Shown: positions 38,396 through 45,845 of the stretch, piece after piece
Position numbering within the stretch: position 1 is the stretch's first letter
How the letters are laid out: each line of letters opens with the position of its first letter
NCBI GenBank assembly: GCA_963740255.1
Contig: CAVUDO010000006.1
Span: forward strand, 62,001 to 126,000
Reading direction: 5' to 3'
Length of the DNA: 64,000 nt
Origin: CAVUDO01 sp963740255
GTDB taxonomy: Bacteria > Actinomycetota > Actinomycetes > Mycobacteriales > Cryptosporangiaceae
The notes under the pieces: generated by a model
What the model was told of the DNA's origin: nothing
The model's database searches: none
What the model saw: only the letters and a program-made list of their open reading frames with translations
Translations under genes and position numbers: made by a program

Positions 38396-38749
38396 TCAGC
38401 CCCAGCCGAGCTCGTGCAGCCGCTCCTCGTCGATGCCGAAGTGGTGGGCGATCTCGTGGACCACCGTGACGGCCACCTCCTCGACCACGTCGTCCTCGGT
38501 GTCGCAGATCGCCAGCGTGGGGTGGCGGTAGACGAAGATGCGGTCGGGCAGCACGCCGGTGTAGTCCCAGCCGCGCTCGGTCAGGGCGTGGCCCTCGTAG
38601 AGGCCGAGCAGTCCGGGCTCGGGCGGGTCGTCCTCCACCAGCACGACGACGTTCGACATCCGGCGCAGCAGTTCCTCGGGCACCTCGTCCAGCGCGTCGG
38701 CAACCAGCTCCTCGAACCGCTCCCTGCTCATCTCCACCACGCCGCCCAT
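38396..38749 (-). CDS. Zincin-like metallopeptidase (HExxH)
   Basis: A 117-residue minimal zincin. The zinc site is VVHEIAHHFGIDEERL, HExxH followed by H at the extended position, and the N-terminal part MSRERFEELVADALDEVPEE plus VVVLVEDDPPEPGLLGLYEG is the family signature. A related gene sits next to the pheA-linked phosphatase in M. tuberculosis (Rv3836, from memory), so this is core DNA. The ATG at 38749 is used; the ATG at 38731 starts exactly at the conserved MSRERF and may be correct. Confidence 0.87.
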   Translation of the reverse strand: MGGVVEMSRERFEELVADALDEVPEELLRRMSNVVVLVEDDPPEPGLLGLYEGHALTERGWDYTGVLPDRIFVYRHPTLAICDTEDDVVEEVAVTVVHEIAHHFGIDEERLHELGWG

Positions 38750-38781
38750 TGTGTCCGCCGGCGCGGGAACAGGCCGAAGGG

Positions 38782-39423
38782 TCAACGCCCTTGGCGTCGA
38801 AGTTCCGAGAAGAGGACGGCGGCCGCGACGCCGGGGCCCAGGATCGCGGTCGCGATCAGCGCCAGCCCGACGAACGTTGCGAAGGCCACCGGGGGCGTGT
38901 ACCCGGAGGTTTCCTCCGCCAGAGGGAACCACAGACCGCTGCTGAACAGGTACAACACCACCGAGGGCAGCACCGTGACGGCGGCGGCCGCGACCTTCTG
39001 GCCCCTCGACCAGCACGGTGACAGGGCCACGAGCACGAGGCCGACCAGCGGCACCACGAAGGGTGCCATCGAGGCCAGGTAGGCGCCGAACGACATCAGG
39101 ACAACCGTCACGCCCGTCGTTACGACGCCGAAGGCCAGCACGGCCAGCCCGACGTAATCCAGCGGCCCCGCTGGACGGACCGCGGACGTCGCCCGTTCGC
39201 CCCGGGCGGCCGCGGCAATGTCCGCGGGACGCCCGAGCCGGTCGAGAATGTTCCGGACGTCCGGTTCTGCGTCGTCCGAGCTTTCGGCTCGCGCGGTGGC
39301 GATGTGGCCGGCGATGTCGGCCAGGAGTTCGTCCCGTTCGGCCGGGGCGAGGTCGGCTGCCGCCCTGCGCAGGGCGGCGAGGTAGTCCGCGACCAGTGTG
39401 TCGGCGTTGGCTGTGGTGTTCAT
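38782..39423 (-). CDS. HAAS-domain membrane protein
   Basis: A 213-residue protein with an N-terminal HAAS signalling domain (residues 9-60: VADYLAALRRAAADLAPAER, DELLADIAGHI) and a C-terminal membrane part with about four helices (YVGLAVLAFGVVTTGVTVVL, APFVVPLVGLVLVAL and others). HAAS proteins are usually encoded directly after a PadR regulator. That is so here: its ATG overlaps the PadR stop by four bases. Role unknown; often linked to membrane stress signalling. Confidence 0.85.
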   Translation of the reverse strand: MNTTANADTLVADYLAALRRAAADLAPAERDELLADIAGHIATARAESSDDAEPDVRNILDRLGRPADIAAAARGERATSAVRPAGPLDYVGLAVLAFGVVTTGVTVVLMSFGAYLASMAPFVVPLVGLVLVALSPCWSRGQKVAAAAVTVLPSVVLYLFSSGLWFPLAEETSGYTPPVAFATFVGLALIATAILGPGVAAAVLFSELRRQGR

Positions 39424-39773
39424 CGTTTCCCTCCGGGATTGACCAGACTGTCGACCGCGTCCCGGTACCGGCCCCACTCCGTGGCGAAGTCCTGCAGCGT
39501 CTGCCGGCCGTCGGCCGACAGGCTGTAGTACCGCCGGGGCGGGCCGTTCGGGGATTCGCGCCAGGCCGTGACGACCAGGCCCTCCCGACGCAGCCGGGAG
39601 AGCAAGGGGTAGAGCGTGCCCTCGCTGGTCTCCAGCCCGTCGATCGCGCCGAGCGCACGGACGATCTCCACGCCGTACCGCTCGCCGTCCCGCAGCAGGG
39701 CGAGAACGCAGAACTCCAGCGTTCCCTTCCGGAGGGCACTCGTTCGTGCGTTGCCAGGTACCATGCGATGCAT
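39420..39773 (-). CDS. PadR family repressor
   Basis: A 117-residue PadR winged-helix regulator: ALRKGTLEFCVLALLRDGER, YGVEIVRAL, SEGTLYPLLSRLRREGLVVT, and the RRYYSLSADGRQTL wing region. Start at ATG 39773 (MHRMVPG); ATG 39764 is possible. Neither has a ribosome site, so translation may be leaderless. The next gene (HAAS) overlaps by four bases. A 9-bp inverted repeat spans the start and probably binds the protein itself. Confidence 0.88.
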   Translation of the reverse strand: MHRMVPGNARTSALRKGTLEFCVLALLRDGERYGVEIVRALGAIDGLETSEGTLYPLLSRLRREGLVVTAWRESPNGPPRRYYSLSADGRQTLQDFATEWGRYRDAVDSLVNPGGKR

Positions 39774-39787
39774 ACTAGTGGTACCTG
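39755..39787. promoter_or_regulatory. Inverted repeat over the PadR start
   Basis: CAGGTACCA (39755-39763) and TGGTACCTG (39779-39787) are exact reverse complements, 15 bases apart, on the start codons of padR. On the minus strand a TTGACA -35-like box overlaps the outer arm. Suits a PadR autoregulation site. Confidence 0.6.
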
Positions 39788-39812
39788 TCAAGCCCGCGCC
39801 GAAGCGTGTGCG

Positions 39813-40436
39813 TCAGGAGCGCAGACCGAGGTCGGAGAGGGTGGCGTCGAGGAGGGCGTCGACGGTCGGCCACGGCATCTCGGGTTTGCTGATGCGCAGG
39901 TCGACCAGGCCGTGCAGCGAGGTCCACAGCTGGATCGCGACGAAGAAGCTGCCGCGGCCGGGATCGCGGGCGCCGGCGTCGAGGCACCGCTGGACGGCGT
40001 CGACCAGCGCGACGAACGACGCCGCGCCGGGATGCTCGGTGCGGCCGTAGGTGCCGACGCCCTTGGGCCCGAGCGAGGTCGCGCTGAACAGCAGGCGGTA
40101 GTGGCCCGGATGGTCCTTGGCGAACGCCGTGTAGGCCCGGCACCTGCGGTGGAGGGCCTCGAAGGCGTCGCCACCACCGGCCTCGGCGTCGCTGAGCCGC
40201 TGGTCGAAGTCGCGGAACCGTTCCTCCACGACGGCGCGCAGCAGGGTCCGCCGGTCGGGGAAGTGCCGGTAGACCGAGGGCGGTGTCACCTCGGCCGCGG
40301 CGGCCACCGCACGGATGGACACCTCGTCGGCGTCGCCCCGCTCGGCCAGCAGCGCACCGGCCGCCTCGATCAGCTCGCCGCGGAGCCGGCCGCCCTGGCC
40401 CCGCGGGTTCCGCCTGCGCCGCTGTCCCTCGTCCAC
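39813..40436 (-). CDS. TetR/AcrR family regulator
   Basis: A 207-residue TetR regulator. The HTH lies at residues 20-65 (ELIEAAGALLAERGDADEVS, IRAVAAAAEVTPPSVYRHFP). The C-terminal domain has YTAFAKDHPGHYRLLFSAT and LWTSLHGLVDLRISKPEMPW, as in the TetR_C_13/WHG group. ATG at 40436. Direct repeats upstream may be its operator. No adjacent gene on its own strand is obviously controlled; the divergent gene at 40642 is a candidate. Confidence 0.88.
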   Translation of the reverse strand: MDEGQRRRRNPRGQGGRLRGELIEAAGALLAERGDADEVSIRAVAAAAEVTPPSVYRHFPDRRTLLRAVVEERFRDFDQRLSDAEAGGGDAFEALHRRCRAYTAFAKDHPGHYRLLFSATSLGPKGVGTYGRTEHPGAASFVALVDAVQRCLDAGARDPGRGSFFVAIQLWTSLHGLVDLRISKPEMPWPTVDALLDATLSDLGLRS

Positions 40437-40463
40437 GGCCCCTCCATGCTGCCAGCGCCTATA

Positions 40464-40483
40464 TTTACAGGCGTAAGTTTACA
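40464..40483. promoter_or_regulatory. Candidate TetR operator, TTTACA repeats
   Basis: TTTACA occurs at 40464-40469 and 40478-40483, 14 bases apart, within an AT-rich island of about 30 bases just before the TetR start. Direct-repeat half-sites and position suggest autoregulation. Confidence 0.45.
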
Positions 40484-40641
40484 CATCCGTCTCAAAGAAC
40501 TGGGCTTTTGTGAAAGTCGAGTATTAGCAGCTAGCCGGCACTCGAACCCAGGGACGATCTTCAAGGGCGGCGCCTCGCCGGCCAAGGGACCACTGGTAAC
40601 CTTTCGCCCGTTCACCTACCGACGCGAAGGCGGAGCCGCTC

Positions 40642-41100
40642 ATGTTGACCAGGTACCTGTGGGGGCGACTGCTGCTCAGCTTCGTCGTCATCTCGGTGGC
40701 GGTGGCGCCGATCACGGCGGATCTCAACGAGACGCACATCTACAACCACGACTGGCCGCCGCACGCGCGCTTCCACACTGCCGTGCTGATGTTCCTGTCC
40801 GTGGGGCTCGCCCTGATGGGCCTCTGGCTGATCTGGCGGCGCACGTCGGAGTTCCGGACGCACGCTTTCCTCGCGATGCTGATCCCGGTCCTCTCCTGGG
40901 GATCGTTCTTCCTCGCGATGCTGATCCCCGGCACCGGCGCCGAGGACGTGCCGGGCGAGCTGCCCCGGGTGGCCGGGCTCCCGCTGAACCTCTTCGTCGC
41001 CGCCGTCTTCGTGGCGGTGGCGGTGGTCGGCTGGTGGCTGGCCGTCTCCGGGCATGCCGCCCGGCAGGCGCCGCGACACCCGTCCGCGGCCCGGGTCTAG
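40642..41100 (+). CDS. Four-helix membrane protein
   Basis: A 152-residue membrane protein with about four helices: LLLSFVVISVAVAPITADL, FHTAVLMFLSVGLALMGLWL, AFLAMLIPVLSWGSFFLAML and LFVAAVFVAVAVVGWWLAVS. The first loop has the polar ETHIYNHDWPPHARFHTA, a pattern often seen in small actinobacterial membrane proteins of unknown role. ATG 40642. The 205 bases before it include the TetR operator and no other gene. A DUF1772-type gene follows at 41209. Confidence 0.7.
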   Translation: MLTRYLWGRLLLSFVVISVAVAPITADLNETHIYNHDWPPHARFHTAVLMFLSVGLALMGLWLIWRRTSEFRTHAFLAMLIPVLSWGSFFLAMLIPGTGAEDVPGELPRVAGLPLNLFVAAVFVAVAVVGWWLAVSGHAARQAPRHPSAARV

Positions 41101-41208
41101 GGAGCGGTGACCCGCGCGGGCGAGTCGGCCGACCTGCCCGGGCACGCCGCCGAGACCGACGAGTACCGGCGCCAGGCGATCGTCGCCAGCCGCTGACGAG
41201 GGAGAAAC

Positions 41209-41655
41209 ATGGACGTTCTGGAGTTCGCGACGCTGGTGGTCACGGGGTTCATCGGGTGTGCGGAGTTCGGGTCGTACGCCTTCGTACACCCGGTGATCCG
41301 GCGCCTGCCGGCCGCGGCGCACCTGCAGGTCGAGCAGGGCCTGCTCCGCACCTTCGGCCGGGTGATGCCGGTGGGAATGACGCTGAGTGTCCTGCTCGCG
41401 GTCGCCTACGCGAGTTTCGGCGGCGGCGGCGGCCAGCTCTGGCGCTGGCTGGCCGCCGCGTCGCTGGTGCTGGCCCTGGTCTCGACGGTCGTCTTCAACG
41501 TGCCGATCAACCTGGCCACCGGGAAGTGGGACGCCGAGAACCCGCCGCCGGACTGGAAGCAGACCCGGAACCGCTGGGAGTTCTTCCAGGCCCTGCGGTC
41601 GTGGCTCCTGTTGATCGGCTTCGTGCTGGTCTGCGTCGGCGCCGCCGTGGGATAG
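41209..41655 (+). CDS. DUF1772 family membrane protein
   Basis: A 148-residue protein of the DUF1772 (anthrone oxygenase-like) family, with four helices. Features: VVTGFIGCAEFGSYAFVHPV, LRTFGRVMPVGMTLSVLLAV, VFNVPINLATGKWD, WKQTRNRWEFFQALRSWLLL; the NVPINL and W-x5-W motifs mark the family. ATG with gagggag upstream. Probably co-transcribed with the four-helix gene before it (108 bases apart). Actual activity unknown. Confidence 0.85.
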   Translation: MDVLEFATLVVTGFIGCAEFGSYAFVHPVIRRLPAAAHLQVEQGLLRTFGRVMPVGMTLSVLLAVAYASFGGGGGQLWRWLAAASLVLALVSTVVFNVPINLATGKWDAENPPPDWKQTRNRWEFFQALRSWLLLIGFVLVCVGAAVG

Positions 41656-41930
41656 GCCGGCCGCGAAGGCCGGACAAGGCCCGGCGACCCGCCCTGTGGA
41701 TTGCCCGGCCCGGGCGGGGATCGCGGGCTACGCTGGTGGCCTTGTCGCCCCGGGGCGAGCGGGTGGTTCCGGGGACGTCGTCGCAGTTTCTGTGTTCGTG
41801 CCTGATCACACGCTCGCGGAACGGACGCCGCGAGTGGTTCTCCTGCAGGAGTGCGGGTAGATGCCGCCCGGCAAGACCCGCGTCCCGCGCAGTGCGGGGC
41901 CGCGTATCGCCACTGCAAGGAGAGAACAGC

Positions 41931-42131
41931 ATGGCTCAGGGCACTGTGAAGTGGTTCAACGCGGAGAAGGGCTTCGGCTTCATCGCCGTGGAGAACGGCC
42001 CCGACGTGTTCGTCCACTACTCGGCCATCGAGAGCGCGGGCTTCCGCAGCCTCGAGGAGAACCAGGTCGTCGAGTTCGACATCGTCCAGGGTGCGAAGGG
42101 TCCGCAGGCGGCCGCCGTCCGCACCCTCTGA
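41931..42131 (+). CDS. Cold-shock protein (CspA family)
   Basis: A 66-residue OB-fold RNA chaperone: MAQGTVKWFNAEKGFGFIAV with RNP1 (KGFGFI) and RNP2 (VFVHYSAI) intact, and the ending GPQAAAVRTL. ATG behind a strong aaggag site. The long leader (about 41660-41930) shows no gene and could hold the temperature-responsive folding known for csp mRNAs; I did not see a clear structure. A terminator-like hairpin follows. Confidence 0.95.
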   Translation: MAQGTVKWFNAEKGFGFIAVENGPDVFVHYSAIESAGFRSLEENQVVEFDIVQGAKGPQAAAVRTL

Positions 42132-42142
42132 CCTGTCCGTCC

Positions 42143-42174
42143 GAAGCCCCCGGTCCTCGCCGACCGGGGGCTTC
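42143..42174 (+). terminator. Cold-shock gene terminator
   Basis: Perfect 13-bp stem GAAGCCCCCGGTC/GACCGGGGGCTTC with a 6-base loop, 11 bases after the stop; no long T-run. Confidence 0.75.
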
Positions 42175-42338
42175 GTCGTGCGCGCCGTGCCGCCCGGCGC
42201 GGAGTTTCTGGCCCGCTCACCGGGCCCGCCAGCGGCGGCGCCGGGCGGTCGGAGCGGGCAGGTAGCAGGAGAGTGCGCGCTTGATCGCGGCCACCTCCAC
42301 CCCGAGCTGGTTGAGGACGCGCCGGGCCGGCGTCCCGG

Positions 42339-42367
42339 TTGACAACGCTTAGCAAAATAGCTAAATA
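42339..42367 (+). promoter_or_regulatory. Promoter with overlapping ArsR-type operator
   Basis: TTGACA (42339-42344), 17-base spacer, TAAATA (42362-42367). The inverted repeat TTAGC-AAAATA-GCTAA (42349-42364) fills the spacer and the start of the -10 box, so a bound ArsR repressor would block polymerase. The expected transcription start coincides with the ATG at 42375, which predicts leaderless mRNA. Confidence 0.8.
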
Positions 42368-42374
42368 TTGTGGC

Positions 42375-42707
42375 ATGACCGATCCCGTCGTCTCCATCGC
42401 CCAGTACCGCGTCAAGCCCGGTGCCGAGGAGCAGTTCAAGGACGTGCTCCGCCGCCACGCCACCGCCCTGCGCGACCTGGAACTCGTCACCGACCGCCCG
42501 TTCCAGGTCTATCTGGGGGCGGAAAAGAACGTCGAAGGACCGCTCTTCGTCGAGATCTTCGAGTGGGCCGACCCGCTGGGCTCCAGCCAGGCGCACACGC
42601 ATCCGCGGATCACCGAACTGTGGGAGGCGATGGGCGGGTTGTGCGAGTTGCGCGGCGACCGTCCGATGTTCGAGTTCCCGAACGTCCGTCCGGTGGACCT
42701 GTCCTGA
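42375..42707 (+). CDS. Antibiotic biosynthesis monooxygenase (ABM) domain protein
   Basis: A 110-residue ferredoxin-fold protein of the ABM type: VVSIAQYRVKPGAEEQFKDV, LRRHATALRDLELVTDRPFQ, GPLFVEIFEWADPLGSSQAH, TELWEAMGGLC. Members are small oxygenases or binding proteins; no substrate can be given. ATG at 42375 sits at the predicted transcription start. It is the first of a three-gene operon with an ArsR repressor and a VOC protein. Confidence 0.83.
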   Translation: MTDPVVSIAQYRVKPGAEEQFKDVLRRHATALRDLELVTDRPFQVYLGAEKNVEGPLFVEIFEWADPLGSSQAHTHPRITELWEAMGGLCELRGDRPMFEFPNVRPVDLS

Positions 42708-42711
42708 CCGC

Positions 42712-43044
42712 GTGGGCGACGGCAGGCCCCGCGGACTCCGTGACCTCGACGAACTCGACGCCGTCTTCGGCGCGCTCTCGCACAGCACCAGACGCCACAT
42801 CCTCCAGGTGCTGCACACCCGCGCCGGCTCCATGACCGCGGGAGAGCTGGCGTCCCGGTTCTCCCACTCCTGGCCCACCACCACCCGGCATCTGGGTGTG
42901 CTCGTCCAGGCGGGGCTGGTCACCGTCCGGCAGGAAGGCCGGGAACGCCACTACGACCTCGACCGCGAACGGCTGACGGCCGCGCTGGACCTGTGGCTCC
43001 CCAGCGTCGGCCTCGGCACCGACCGTCCACCAACGAACGCCTGA
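42712..43044 (+). CDS. ArsR family repressor
   Basis: A 110-residue winged-helix regulator: LDAVFGALSHSTRRHILQVL, GELASRFSHSWPTTTRHLGV, and the wing LVTVRQEGRERHYDLDRERL. No metal-binding Cys pair (CVC) is present, so it is of the non-metal class often found beside ABM/VOC or SRPBCC genes. GTG at 42712, four bases after the preceding stop. Its likely operator is the TTAGC/GCTAA repeat in the operon promoter. Confidence 0.9.
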   Translation: MGDGRPRGLRDLDELDAVFGALSHSTRRHILQVLHTRAGSMTAGELASRFSHSWPTTTRHLGVLVQAGLVTVRQEGRERHYDLDRERLTAALDLWLPSVGLGTDRPPTNA

Positions 43045-43070
43045 CCCGTCGACCACGAAGGAGCACGACC

Positions 43071-43418
43071 ATGCTGACCGGAGCGCACGCCATCCTCTAC
43101 TCCGCCGATGCCGACGCCGACCGCGCGTTCTTCCGGGACGTGCTGAAGTTCCCGTCCGTGGACGCCGGCGGCGGCTGGCTGATCTTCGCCCTGCCGCCCG
43201 CCGAGCTCGCCTGCCATCCAACCGACGGTGCGCCGAGCCACGAGCTGTACCTGATGTGCGACGACGTGCACGCGACGGTCGAGACGCTGAAGGCCAGCGG
43301 CGTGGAGTTCACCGAGGAGGTCACCGACCAGGGCTGGGGCCTGCTGACGGCGTTCAGGACCCCGGGCGGCAGCACGCTGGGCCTCTACCAGCCCCAACAC
43401 CCGCTCGCGCGCGGGTAG
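43071..43418 (+). CDS. VOC (glyoxalase-like) protein
   Basis: A 115-residue VOC-superfamily protein with beta-alpha-beta3 modules: AHAILYSADADADRAFFRDV, GGGWLIFALPPAELACHP, HELYLMCDDVHATVETLKAS, and the end TPGGSTLGLYQP. Possible metal ligands are His and Glu in these modules. Third gene of the ArsR operon; ATG has gaaggag in front. A small-molecule binding or detoxifying role is inferred. Confidence 0.85.
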   Translation: MLTGAHAILYSADADADRAFFRDVLKFPSVDAGGGWLIFALPPAELACHPTDGAPSHELYLMCDDVHATVETLKASGVEFTEEVTDQGWGLLTAFRTPGGSTLGLYQPQHPLARG

Positions 43419-43451
43419 CCCGCGCGGGCCCTGCTCCTCGGCCCGCGCGGG

Positions 43452-44444
43452 TCAGCGGATCGCCGGTGTAGGCGGCTGGAGGGCGGCGGCGACGGCCCGC
43501 GCGGTGAGGCGGCGGCTGGCGCGGGCCAGCATCGCCCGGACGATGACGGGGTGTCCCAGCCGGACGAAGACGAGGTAGAACCGGCCCCGGCGGTTGTGCG
43601 CGTACGCCACGGTGGACACCGTGACGGTGCGGGGCGAGACCAGGATCGACGCCCGGAAGTCCAGGTGCGTGTCGTCCTCGCCGAGCAGCACCTCCGGGCC
43701 GGCGGCGGACCGGGTGTCGAACGCCGACACGTCGCTGCGGTTGATCCCGAACAACCCGACCACGGCGTTGCGCAGCCGCAGCACGGTGGTCACCCAACGC
43801 GGCTGGTCGCGGAACATGGCGTCCGCCCAGGCGGCCGGGTCGGCGGCGACCCCCGGGGCGAGCGGTGCTGACCAGGCGTCCAGCAGGTCGGCGTCCTCGA
43901 TCCGGCGTCCGGGGAACGCCGTCCGCAGGAGCGTTGCCTCGGCCGGCACCGGGACCTCGCGGGCCCGGGGCGTCAGGAGCCGGCGCAGGACCCGCACCCA
44001 CAGCGACCAACGGGCCGGGTGCTGCACCTGGCCGGTGGCCGCCGCCTCGGCCCGGTCGAGCAGGTCCTCCATCAGCGCGTCGTGCAGCCAGTGCCACACC
44101 AGCGGCCAGGCCAGCCGCATCGACCGCCGCGCCCGCCCGCTGGCGATGTCGCGCAGCCGGCAGGTGCCGTCGCCGTCGGGCTCGACCGTCAGCTCGTGGT
44201 AGCCGTCCACCTGGAACCGGGGCGTGAACGCGAACCGGACCCGGCGTCCGGGCTCGTACGCCGCGACCGCATACCGGACCGGCCCGTGGCCGCCTGCCGC
44301 CCCCACGCCGAGCGGCCGGTCCAGCCGCAGGGCAGGCCAGCTGGTCGCCGGCCACAGCGCATCGTCGTCGCTGGCCAGACTGTCGAGCAGGGCGCCGACG
44401 GCGGACGCCGGGGCAGCGATCGCGCGTTCGTTCACAGTGTGCAT
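43452..44444 (-). CDS. SRPBCC-DUF2867 fusion protein
   Basis: A 330-residue two-part protein. The N-terminal half looks like an SRPBCC (polyketide cyclase/START) barrel: AAPASAVGALLDSLASDDDA, YAVAAYEPGRRVRFAFTPRF, then GYHELTVEPDGDGTCRLRD. The C-terminal half has the DUF2867 pattern: DAMFRDQPRWVTTVLRLRN, GINRSDVSAFDTRSAAGPEV, SILVSPRTVTVSTVAYAHN, GRFYLVFVRLGHPVIVRAML. Both halves are usually hydrophobic-ligand binders. ATG at 44444. It is divergent from a TetR gene with a large palindrome between, so it is the likely target. Confidence 0.75.
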   Translation of the reverse strand: MHTVNERAIAAPASAVGALLDSLASDDDALWPATSWPALRLDRPLGVGAAGGHGPVRYAVAAYEPGRRVRFAFTPRFQVDGYHELTVEPDGDGTCRLRDIASGRARRSMRLAWPLVWHWLHDALMEDLLDRAEAAATGQVQHPARWSLWVRVLRRLLTPRAREVPVPAEATLLRTAFPGRRIEDADLLDAWSAPLAPGVAADPAAWADAMFRDQPRWVTTVLRLRNAVVGLFGINRSDVSAFDTRSAAGPEVLLGEDDTHLDFRASILVSPRTVTVSTVAYAHNRRGRFYLVFVRLGHPVIVRAMLARASRRLTARAVAAALQPPTPAIR

Positions 44445-44454
44445 CGCAGGTCCT

Positions 44455-44503
44455 CCGTACGGGAGCGTATGGCCACCACCGTACGCTAGCGTACGGTGGT
44501 GGC
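44455..44503. promoter_or_regulatory. Double TetR operator
   Basis: Site 1 (44455-44472) CCGTACGGGAGCGTATGG and site 2 (44479-44496) CCGTACGCTAGCGTACGG agree at 15 of 18 bases, 24 bases centre to centre. Site 2 is the core of a perfect 32-bp palindrome spanning 44472-44503. The start codon of the TetR gene lies in it. Confidence 0.8.
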
Positions 44504-45071
44504 ACAAGAGGCGAAACGCAAGCTCACCGCGGACGACTGGGCGGCGGCGGCCCTGGCGGCGATCGGCGAGGGAGGACTGGCCGCGGTGGCGGTCGAGCCG
44601 CTCGCCGTCCGGCTGGGGGCCACCAAGGGCAGCTTCTACTGGCACTTCGCCAACCGGGACGCCCTGGTGGTGGCGGCCCTCGGGCGGTGGGAGCGCGAGT
44701 CCACCGAGCGCGTCATCGCCGAGGTGGACGTCGAGCCCGATCCGCTGGTCCGGCTGCGGCGACTGTTCGGCTCGGTGACCGAGGCAGTGGCCGGGAGCGG
44801 TGTGGAACTCGCGCTGCGGGCCAGCTTCGACGACCCCCGGGTGGCGCCCGTGCTCCAGCGGGTCACCGCCCGCCGGGTGGGCTATGTGACCGACCTGTTC
44901 GCCGCGCTCGGCTTCCCGCCCGGGCCGGCACGGCACCGGGGCCTGCTGGCCATGAGCGCCTACGTCGGCCACATCTACCTGGCCCGGTCGGCCCCGGCCG
45001 AACTCCCGAGCGACACCGCCGGAAACCGCCGCTACCTCGACGCGGTGGTCGAAGCCCTCGTCGCCCGATGA
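44496..45071 (+). CDS. TetR family regulator
   Basis: A 191-residue TetR: LTADDWAAAALAAIGEGGLA, VEPLAVRLGATKGSFYWHFA with the typical KGSFYWHF end (residues 8-52), then an all-helical ligand domain (LRRLFGSVTEAVAGSG, AMSAYVGHIYLARS). GTG at 44496 or 44499, both inside the palindrome; no ribosome site, so leaderless translation is likely. Expected to repress itself and the divergent SRPBCC-DUF2867 gene. Confidence 0.88.
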   Translation: MVAQEAKRKLTADDWAAAALAAIGEGGLAAVAVEPLAVRLGATKGSFYWHFANRDALVVAALGRWERESTERVIAEVDVEPDPLVRLRRLFGSVTEAVAGSGVELALRASFDDPRVAPVLQRVTARRVGYVTDLFAALGFPPGPARHRGLLAMSAYVGHIYLARSAPAELPSDTAGNRRYLDAVVEALVAR

Positions 45072-45089
45072 CGCCTACACCGTGCAGTC

Positions 45090-45353
45090 TCAACCGAACG
45101 GCCTCGTCGCCTGCCACCACGCCACCAACTCCTCGACGGCGGCGGCCGCGCTTCGGTGCGTCCGCGCCCACGGCAGGCCCTCGTCATTGGGACACACCCA
45201 CCAGTCGCCACTGAACAGCACCCCCAGCTCGGCAATGACCTGGTCGTGGCGATATACCCACCAGCGTCGTTCGCTGTGCCGGCGAACGGCCCACCCCCTG
45301 GGCAACACCAGTTCGTCCAGCTCAAGTTGGGGGTCGCGGTGGCGGTCGTTCAT
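45090..45353 (-). CDS. Small GW/WW-motif protein, cassette B gene 2
   Basis: An 87-residue protein whose core LPRGWAVRRHSERRWWVYRH, then VIAELGVLF, is a clear relative of the 78-residue product at 2855-3091. The Trp-rich second half (GDWWVCPNDEGLPW, VEELVAWWQ) differs from it. ATG (45353) overlaps the preceding stop by four bases. No signal peptide or membrane helix. Function unknown. Confidence 0.75.
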   Translation of the reverse strand: MNDRHRDPQLELDELVLPRGWAVRRHSERRWWVYRHDQVIAELGVLFSGDWWVCPNDEGLPWARTHRSAAAAVEELVAWWQATRPFG

Positions 45354-45634
45354 CGCTCAAGCTCCACGACGACGCCGAACCACAGGAAGCTGCTGGACGG
45401 CAGAGGCCGATCAGCGTTGCCGAAGAGCGATGCCCCAGGCGTTCGCTTCGGTAGCCGCTGGTACCGCTCCAAGGTGTCTTCGGCCACGCCCCGCGTGTCG
45501 CACGGTCCCGGTTGGTTGCACTCCAAGCAGCGGCCAGTCCAGGCCGACGTGATGTGCTTCTCGCAGACTTCATGGGCAGCGTCTATTGGGGCTCGCGCAA
45601 CGGCGGCGTAGTAGACGCCGGTCACGGTATTCAC
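45350..45634 (-). CDS. Small cysteine-motif protein, cassette B gene 1
   Basis: A 94-residue protein. GTG at 45634 has agggagg nine bases upstream (minus strand). The cysteines are in AAHEVCEKHITSAWTGRCLE and CNQPGPCD; the C-L-x-C-x3-G-P-C part matches CLCCGRRAPC of the cassette A gene at 3282-3485. A metal site is likely. The C-terminus reads SSSFLWFGVVVELER. Longer upstream frames run into the divergent promoter region and are rejected. Function unknown. Confidence 0.72.
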   Translation of the reverse strand: MNTVTGVYYAAVARAPIDAAHEVCEKHITSAWTGRCLECNQPGPCDTRGVAEDTLERYQRLPKRTPGASLFGNADRPLPSSSFLWFGVVVELER

Positions 45635-45845
45635 GGGCGCGTGCCTCCCTGGTAGGTGGAGGGCCGCCCAGCGCCGGGGAGCAACGCTCAGCCCGGCGCC
45701 GGGGGCCACCGCTCGACCCTGACGGCCGGTGCGACCTGTCGTGGGTCCTGTGCAGCGGCTACCGACAGTTCGTTGACAGCCGATGCACATGCCGCCTGGC
45801 CGCTAACCTGGACGAATCCCTTGCTGTAGGTGGAGGCTCCAAGCC

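Noticed and set aside
40530..40565. tRNA-like piece (GCACTCGAACCCAGGGAC, minus-strand T-arm look)
   Set aside because: The T-stem cannot pair (G53 would face G61) and no acceptor or anticodon arm is present; not a tRNA and no att repeat found.
41107..41196. 29-codon GTG frame between the two small membrane protein genes
   Set aside because: Too short, no strong ribosome site, no recognisable motif; could be a gene remnant but cannot be supported.
39018..41930. A 1037-residue plus-strand frame ending in the cold-shock protein
   Set aside because: Most of it is antisense to the PadR, HAAS and TetR genes; only the last 66 residues are a real protein.
41660..41930. Possible riboswitch or thermosensor in the cold-shock leader
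   Set aside because: Long leader is suggestive but I could not draw a convincing conserved structure by eye.
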